Source of the DNA: Narthecium ossifragum
Taxonomy: Eukaryota > Streptophyta > Magnoliopsida > Dioscoreales > Nartheciaceae
Direction of reading: 5' to 3'
Length of the DNA stretch: 64,000 bases
Assembly: GCA_963920575.1 (NCBI GenBank)
Contig: OY986974.1
Location: 22,365,042 to 22,429,041, forward strand
In this document: piece by piece, positions 58,791-64,000 of the stretch
Position numbering within the stretch: position 1 is the first letter of the stretch
How the letters are laid out: every line of letters starts with the position of its first letter
The notes under the pieces: model-generated
The model's database searches: none
What the model was told of the DNA's origin: nothing
Seen by the model: only the letters and a program-made list of their open reading frames with translations
Position numbers and translations under genes: made by a program

Positions 58791-60350
58791 TTCTTCAATG
58801 TTTCTTCTTCATATCATTTACTTTACATTACGGGGTTATAGATACAAATGATAGTTTGTGTAGAATTATATCTTTTCAAACACTTTCTTTAAATTATTCC
58901 CTTAAGAACATTATTTATTCATTATTTTGGTTAATTTAATTAAGTATATTAACATCTTCATTTCGAAGCTAACATGGCTAACAAGGTGTTTGCGTTACGT
59001 ATGGTCTCAGGAAAGCGCTTAACTAACATAAAAATAGGTTTTATATTAGGAAAAGGCAACACTTGCCCCTTATTAATACGACTAGGACTCTAGTCCGTCG
59101 GTTATTTTAAAAATTCCCAGTATAGAAATGAGTAGGCCGTTGGATTGAATGCCGTGCCCATGTCGCAACAAGGGTGACGGAAACCTTCTCCAAACCTTCT
59201 ACACAGATATCCATGTTAGGTGCGTCAGGAGAACGATATTGTCCCCGGCTCTGCTACGCCGGATTCCATTGCCATGCCATCATCTCCCCCTTCCCCTATT
59301 CTACCGGATTCCACCTTCCTAGCACCATTTTCCCCCTCCCTCGATGTGTCATTATTTGTAGAGATGTAGCTGTTATTTAAGTGATACTAAGAAAGACGAG
59401 TTGTTTTTGCTCCATTTTTGTCTTTATTATTTAATATATTTGTATATATTAATGGTAGAGATGTGGAGCTCCAACACTCAACTTGTTGTCGACACATATC
59501 ACAATCTATTTTGGTCTTTATTTTTCATTTTTGAATTTGATCTATGGGTGGGAGAGAGAAGCCTCTAAGAACCAGATTCGGTGCAGTACTATAGATAATC
59601 TTCAATTGGTTGGCTATTAACAACTTAATGGGTTCATATATGATCCCAACGCGGGTGATTCGCTGTAAATTAATGGCTCTGTTCTTGAAGCAGCAAGCTC
59701 CTAGAATTTTGTTCAAACCTGAACAGGAGCAGTTGAATACTCTATGTTGCTTCTTCAACAATTTCAAAGAAGCTTACTTGAGTGGCTGGAAAATCCCTGG
59801 TATATACCTCTATTCGAGAAGCAATCTGGTTGACGTGCTCTCTGTTACTCAAGTTATGAAGCTTAATTTAAGAGCAGCACAGAAAAGCTCCATTCATGAG
59901 ATTGTGGCATTTAATGCTCAGTGCAACATTTAATGCTTATGATTCGACATGTGATGGTAGTTGGAGCTGCGGCTCTACTTGAACCGGAGGCCATCTGGGA
60001 GGCTCGACGGTTTTCTGGGAGTATCACTCCTTATGTGAGGTGGGACCATGTCACGTAAAGAGATATAAAAGAAAGGCAGAAACGAAAATTTCTGGGGTAT
60101 TACTCCTTATGTCAGGTTGGACCCATGTCAGGTGATGATTCGTTAGTTATCTGATGTATTTCTTAGTTATTTCTAAGGAATCCTTATAAATTTAAAGTAT
60201 TTCTTAGTTATTTGTAAAAATGAAGCCTCCCCTCTCTATGTGAGGAATTCTTGTAAATTTGAAGTATTCAAACCCAAATGATGTAAGCGCTATAGTTAGC
60301 CTAGGTGACTACGAGACCAACTCATATGTGCATTATTAAGGAATTCATTA
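58791..60350. other. Stretch without recognised gene
   Basis: The plus frame at 59610-59933 (107 codons) has no domain I recognise and no clear promoter. The rest is A/T-rich. From 60130 the word TTTCTTAGTTATT recurs. Confidence 0.4.
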
Positions 60351-60419
60351 CTTATGCAAGGAAAACTCCTTGCTAAGTATTCAAAGCCTCCCCTCTCCAC
60401 CCATCTTTCTCTCTCCAAA

Positions 60420-60930
60420 AAAAAGTGGAAGACCAGGTGGAGAGAGAAGACTAGGTGGAGAGAGAGAGACGATGGAGAGAGAAAGATGGGTGGAGGGAGA
60501 GAGTCGATGGAGGGAGAAGACTACGTGGAGAGAGAAGACCATGTGGAGAGAGAGAGTCGATGGAGAGAGAGTCTTGGGGAGGAGATAGAGCAGGAGGAAT
60601 CCTTATTAATGCCTCTATCCGTCTCTCTATCCACCATGCACACACTCTCTCTCCCTCCCTCGCTCTCCATCTCTCTATCCACCCTGCACTCTCTCTCTCT
60701 CTCTCCATGTCATATGCATTAAATGCATCATCATATGCATCAATAAGGCTTCCTCGAGGTCGAGGCACCGAGAAGGAACTCTCGCCTCGAGGCCGAAGAG
60801 GAACTCTCGCCTCGAGGCCGAGGAGGATAAAGAAAGATGGGTGGAGGGAGAGAGTCGATGGAGAGAGAAGACCAGGTGGAGAGAGTGAGAGAGAGTCCAT
60901 GGAGAGAGAAAGATGGGGATCACTTGACAC
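60420..60930. repeat. GGAGAGAGAAGA minisatellite with an inverted CT arm
   Basis: About 60430-60590 and 60840-60920 are arrays of AGGTGGAGAGAGAAGAC-like units. Between them (60620-60710) is the complementary CTCTCTCC text, so the block can fold back. A short direct repeat GCCTCGAGGCCGAAGAGGA also occurs near 60785-60825. The Arg/Glu-rich frames across it are composition products. Confidence 0.8.
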
Positions 60931-60939
60931 TCATTGGCT

Positions 60940-61160
60940 AAATAAGGAATGACAAATAAGGAATTCCTCTTATAAGTGAGGAATTCATATGCTAAGTGAG
61001 GAATTCCTTACATAAGTAAGAAATTTTCACCTTTCTCCCTCTTATACTTGTGTCAGGTGGCATTAAATCCAAAGGATGATAAGTGAGGAATTCATATGCC
61101 AAGTGAGGAAATCATATGTTAAGTAAAGAAATCCTCACGTAAGTAAGAAATTTTCTCATT
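60940..61160. repeat. AAGTGAGGAATTC(ATATG) repeat array
   Basis: AAGTGAGGAATTC, AAGTGAGGAAATC and ACATAAGTAAGAAATTTTC alternate in two successive blocks (about 60975-61060 and 61080-61190), each followed by TACTTGTGTCAGGTG. Looser copies lie at 60110-60260. It is a tandem duplication of about 105 bp. Confidence 0.75.
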
Positions 61161-61199
61161 TCTCATACTTGTGTCAGGTGACATTAATAAATGATGGGA

Positions 61200-62000
61200 G
61201 AGGTGACATTAAATGATGACAGAGACAGAGACTTGGTCAGGGGTATTTTGGTCCTCAATTTATGGATTTCGTCTGCTTTGTCAGGATACACAAAACTGTC
61301 CCTGAATTGACACCTGCTTTTCTGCCACCGATGCACACAACCAGCTGTTGGATCTTGATCGGGGACCTCCGATGAAGTTTGACGGGCTAGTGGTGGGGAC
61401 CACATTTCTATCTCTATCTACATTTTTGTCTCTATCTCTGACACTATCTCTCATAAAACAAAAGGGGTTCTGCATTTAATGCATCATCATTGTACTTGTC
61501 TATGGTGTCATATTGTCACCTATCAACATTTTTGACTATCTCTCTCCAGGTCACTCACTCACTACCTATCTCCTTCTCCTCATCTCAACCCTTTCATCAT
61601 CTCTATCTCGAGGTTTTGCTCAACAATTCCCTTCTTCCTCCCTCTTCCCGCAATCTCCTTCCCTCACTTTATTATAAAAAGAGGAACAACGCAAAAAAAC
61701 TACTAATGAAAGACTGCTCTGAACTATCAAAGAAATGCGTAGAAAACTAAAGAAATTCGTCAGATTAAGGGAAAAGCTATAAAAGGTAATTGGGTATTCT
61801 TTACAGGCCGAGGTGGAGACAGAGCGATAGAGGTAGAGAACATATTTTAGTAGTATTCCTCAAATAATTCATTCCATTTCTTCGTCACATTGGAATGAGA
61901 GAGAGGGAGTGGGGGAGACGCAGAGAGAGAAGCGACTGCCGGATGATGTCAGTTGTAAAAAATGATGATGTAAATTTGTAATGCACCATCATCGACCTAG
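61200..62000. other. No gene recognised
   Basis: C/T-rich text at 61395-61450 (TCTATCTCTATC) and A/T-rich flanks. No domain was seen in the short frames. Confidence 0.4.
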
Positions 62001-62009
62001 GGAAGAGAG

Positions 62010-62510
62010 GGAGTGGTGAGGGGAGAGCGACGGAGAGAGCGAGGGAGGAAGACAGCGAGGGGGCGAGAGTGTGAGAGAGAGCGAGGGAGAAAGAGGGTGG
62101 CGGCGGAGAGATATAGAGGAGGAAGGGAGCGAGGGAAGGAAGAGAGAGTGTGCCTGAGAGGGAGGGAGGGAGAAAGCGAGGGAGGAAGAGCGAGAGGGGG
62201 CGAGAAAGAGAGAGTGGATTAGAGCGTAGGAGGTAGCGAGCGAGGGCCGAGAGTGCCCTTATGTTTGATCAACCACCTTTTCTTCCATACGAATTTATTG
62301 GTTTTATCGATGAATTACTTCTAGAATTCACATGGAATCCTTACTTATGCGTATAGGTATCGCGAGTGGGGAGGGAACGAGAGAGTGCGATGGAGGGAGA
62401 AAGCGAAGCTGGGCGAGAGACTAAGGCGGAGAGCAATGGAGAGAGAGAGCGAGGGCGAGAGAGTGCGGCGGAGACCGATGGAGGGAGAACGCGAGGGAGG
62501 AAGATAGAAG
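62010..62510. repeat. GA-rich array in two blocks
   Basis: 62010-62240 and 62370-62505 are GAGAGAGCGAGGGAGGAAGA-type runs, split by a unique spacer containing GAATTACTTCTAGAATTC and CCTTACTTATGC. The spacer text resembles, in reverse, 46960-47000 (AAGTAAGGAATCCATGAGAA...GAAGTAATTCAT), so a shared repeat family is likely. Confidence 0.7.
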
Positions 62511-62602
62511 TAGCATAATATTTCTTGGAAGCTGCCAAGGAGTACCATAATAATTCTTACAAGTGGACAGATTACTTGTATAATAGGGGTAAATACGTGC
62601 AG

Positions 62603-63208
62603 TTATGACCTGCCAATGAAATACAGTGTACAGTAGACAGAAATAGCGGAGGTCAATATTACAGCAATCTGGTATGCCTCGCACTTGAGCTTCAATCGAT
62701 GGTTTTCTTGCTTCCGCCGGGAAACCATGACGTCTCTCTCATCCACTAACCTTGTACCAGCGCTCGCGTATGCTCTGGTCAGCTCAGCCTCCATCCGATA
62801 GAGGATGTCTTCATCATACCAGATGAAGAAGTTGCAGCCACCATGCTCCTGTAGACGCCAACACAAGTCATGGACAAGGTCAGCAGGGGTAGCTACGGAA
62901 TTCTTAAACAGTGCGGCGAGAATGGACTAACAGCATCTCACCCATGGTGTTGCACAGGCCAGGTACGTCCTGCCGTCGGTCTGCTCTGTCCGAGTGGTCT
63001 TTAAGAGGGCCCTTTTACCGCACCAGCACTGGCATATCGTGTCCGACCCCCTCGAGGTTGCGATGGCTCCACTGCTGAGGTGTGGAGTCGTGATCGATCC
63101 TTGCATCCTCGACATGGTGCCTTCCGATGGCCGTGGCCGGTTTAGTATGAATTCAGCGGGCGAGGTCGTCGTCTTATTTGCCCCTTCTCGCTCGTGAGTC
63201 GTGGCCAT
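62603..63208 (-). CDS. GRF-type zinc-finger protein with C-terminal membrane segment (about 170 aa)
   Basis: Exon 1, 63208-62942, starts MATTHEREGANKTTTSPAE and reaches CQCWCGKRALLKTTRTEQT, then GRTYLACATPW. A GT-AG intron (GTGAGA donor; CTACAG acceptor) leads in phase to exon 2, 62848-62603: EHGGCNFFIWYDEDILYRME. The Cys-x-Cys-Gly, GR-x-(Y/F)-x-x-C and CNFFIWYD motifs define the plant GRF zinc finger. After it come a charged helix and a hydrophobic stretch, YQIAVILTSAISVYCTLYFI, a probable tail membrane anchor, usual in this subfamily. Both exons are divisible by three (267 and 246 nt). A TATA-like site lies 240 bp upstream. It is longer than the GRF gene at 7.4 kb, which lacks the membrane tail. 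Confidence 0.8.
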
Positions 63209-63447
63209 TAAAAAGGTTTTGAGAGGGGCGGGAGTGCAGGTCCAAAACCCCTTCAGTGCGCGGGAAGAGCTTCAAAACCGGTGACGTGACAGTTTTACCG
63301 TCATCTTTCTTTAACGCCGTACAGCGCATGTCGCACGGCAGGTGTCACATACAAAACGCTGGGTACTAACACGTGGGAAGAAAAGCCTACGTGGCAAACA
63401 CTCCCAATTGGAGATTCTCTTCCTACTCAATGTGAAGGAATTCGCTT

Positions 63448-63460
63448 TTCTTATATACGT
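63448..63460 (-). promoter_or_regulatory. Candidate TATA box of the GRF gene at 62603-63208
   Basis: On minus it reads ACGTATATAAGAA, a good plant TATA match, about 240 bp before the ATG at 63208. It fits a 5' leader of about 200 nt. Confidence 0.5.
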
Positions 63461-63469
63461 CCGGATGCT

Positions 63470-64000
63470 GGACGGCATCGGGGACAGGTGACCTTCATGA
63501 AGATCGGGGAGTCGTCGGTGGTGTTGGCCGATCTCGAGGGAAGTCCGTGATGGGGCAGGTGATCGAGCGTCGTCGCCTTCGTAAGAGGAGCATCGGGAAG
63601 AGATCAAGTACACAGCGTATCGTTATAAGCAGTAATAATGCCCTCCTAAAAGAATGGAATCCCATCATAAAAGCACGGATTCCTTCATCTCTCTCTCCGC
63701 CCTCGCCCTTGCAAACCCTATTCCCTTCTCTCCATCCATTATTTTTTCCTACCTGCGATCGTCTCCGCTGCGTTACATCTTCCAGCCGACCTCCCCCCCC
63801 CCCTCCATAAATCCTCCATTTCTATTAGACGAATACTTTGTACAAATACCTTAAAATGATCTAGTTTCGCGTAGAAGTGACAGAAGGAACATGCAAAAAT
63901 CATCAATCGACGACTCATTAGTGAGACTTTATTAGTAGATTAAAGGTTTTTACTTCGGAGGTCGAACCTCCCTTAGCACATCCCACATCTGTTCTAAGAT
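63470..64000. other. Right-edge stretch, no gene recognised
   Basis: No domain was seen in the short frames. There is a C-run near 63791 (CCTCCCCCCCCCCTCC). Confidence 0.4.

Noticed and set aside
59610..59933. 107-codon plus frame as a gene
   Set aside because: No recognised domain, start context or neighbours; left as unassigned.
60354..60952. Arg/Glu-rich frames of up to 165 codons
   Set aside because: Translations of GGAGAGAGA repeats, open on both strands.
1..64000. CRISPR arrays, operons or ribosome binding sites
   Set aside because: The window is plant nuclear DNA; the repeats lack unique spacers of constant length and genes are spliced.

Overview
The window is nuclear DNA of a flowering plant. 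Genes are spliced with GT-AG introns and tolerate very long, transposon-filled introns. Much of the rest is decayed LTR retrotransposon, Mutator-like (MULE), MITE and simple-repeat sequence. The scattered CCGGTAC-rich repeats and large introns remind me of monocot genomes such as palms or gingers, but the species is not established. One assembly gap of 200 N lies at 53756-53955.

Layout. (1) 1-6.2 kb, minus: the 5' exons of a secretory PP2C-type phosphatase gene with two apparent frame breaks, running off the left edge. (2) 7.3-13.7 kb: a small GRF zinc-finger gene (plus), the C-terminal end of a dead MULE transposase, a 1.4-kb fold-back that duplicates a protein-kinase exon in inverted orientation, a dead Ty1/copia pol, and the first exons of a malectin-like gene cut off beside it. 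(3) 14-17 kb: MITE-like, GC-rich and minisatellite DNA. (4) 17.8-34.3 kb, minus: a complete acyl-activating enzyme 18-type gene. I could assemble all 14 exons; they sum to 2193 nt (730 codons plus stop) and end in a peroxisomal SKL signal. Introns 1 and 11 are over 5 kb and hold a MITE, a LINE RNase H piece, LTR-like segments and simple repeats.

(5) 36-59 kb: three copies (C, A, B) of one repeat family. A and B each have Ty3/gypsy pol tail-to-tail with an antisense spliced gene coding a plant-mobile-domain-like region, a basic Ser-rich linker and a coiled coil. Copies A (39.8-46 kb) and B (54-58.8 kb) are mirror images about 49.6 kb. Between them are two minus-strand genes: a MULE transposase whose exons are open (47.1-50.8 kb) and a PMD/DUF1985-like gene (51.3-53.3 kb). 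(6) 60-64 kb: GA/CT-rich arrays and a second two-exon GRF zinc-finger gene (minus).

Only the acyl-activating enzyme gene looks like an intact host metabolic gene. The two GRF genes and the MULE transposase look intact but may be element-borne. The remainder is mostly remnants. All identities come from reading motifs and remembered family sequences; no database search was run.
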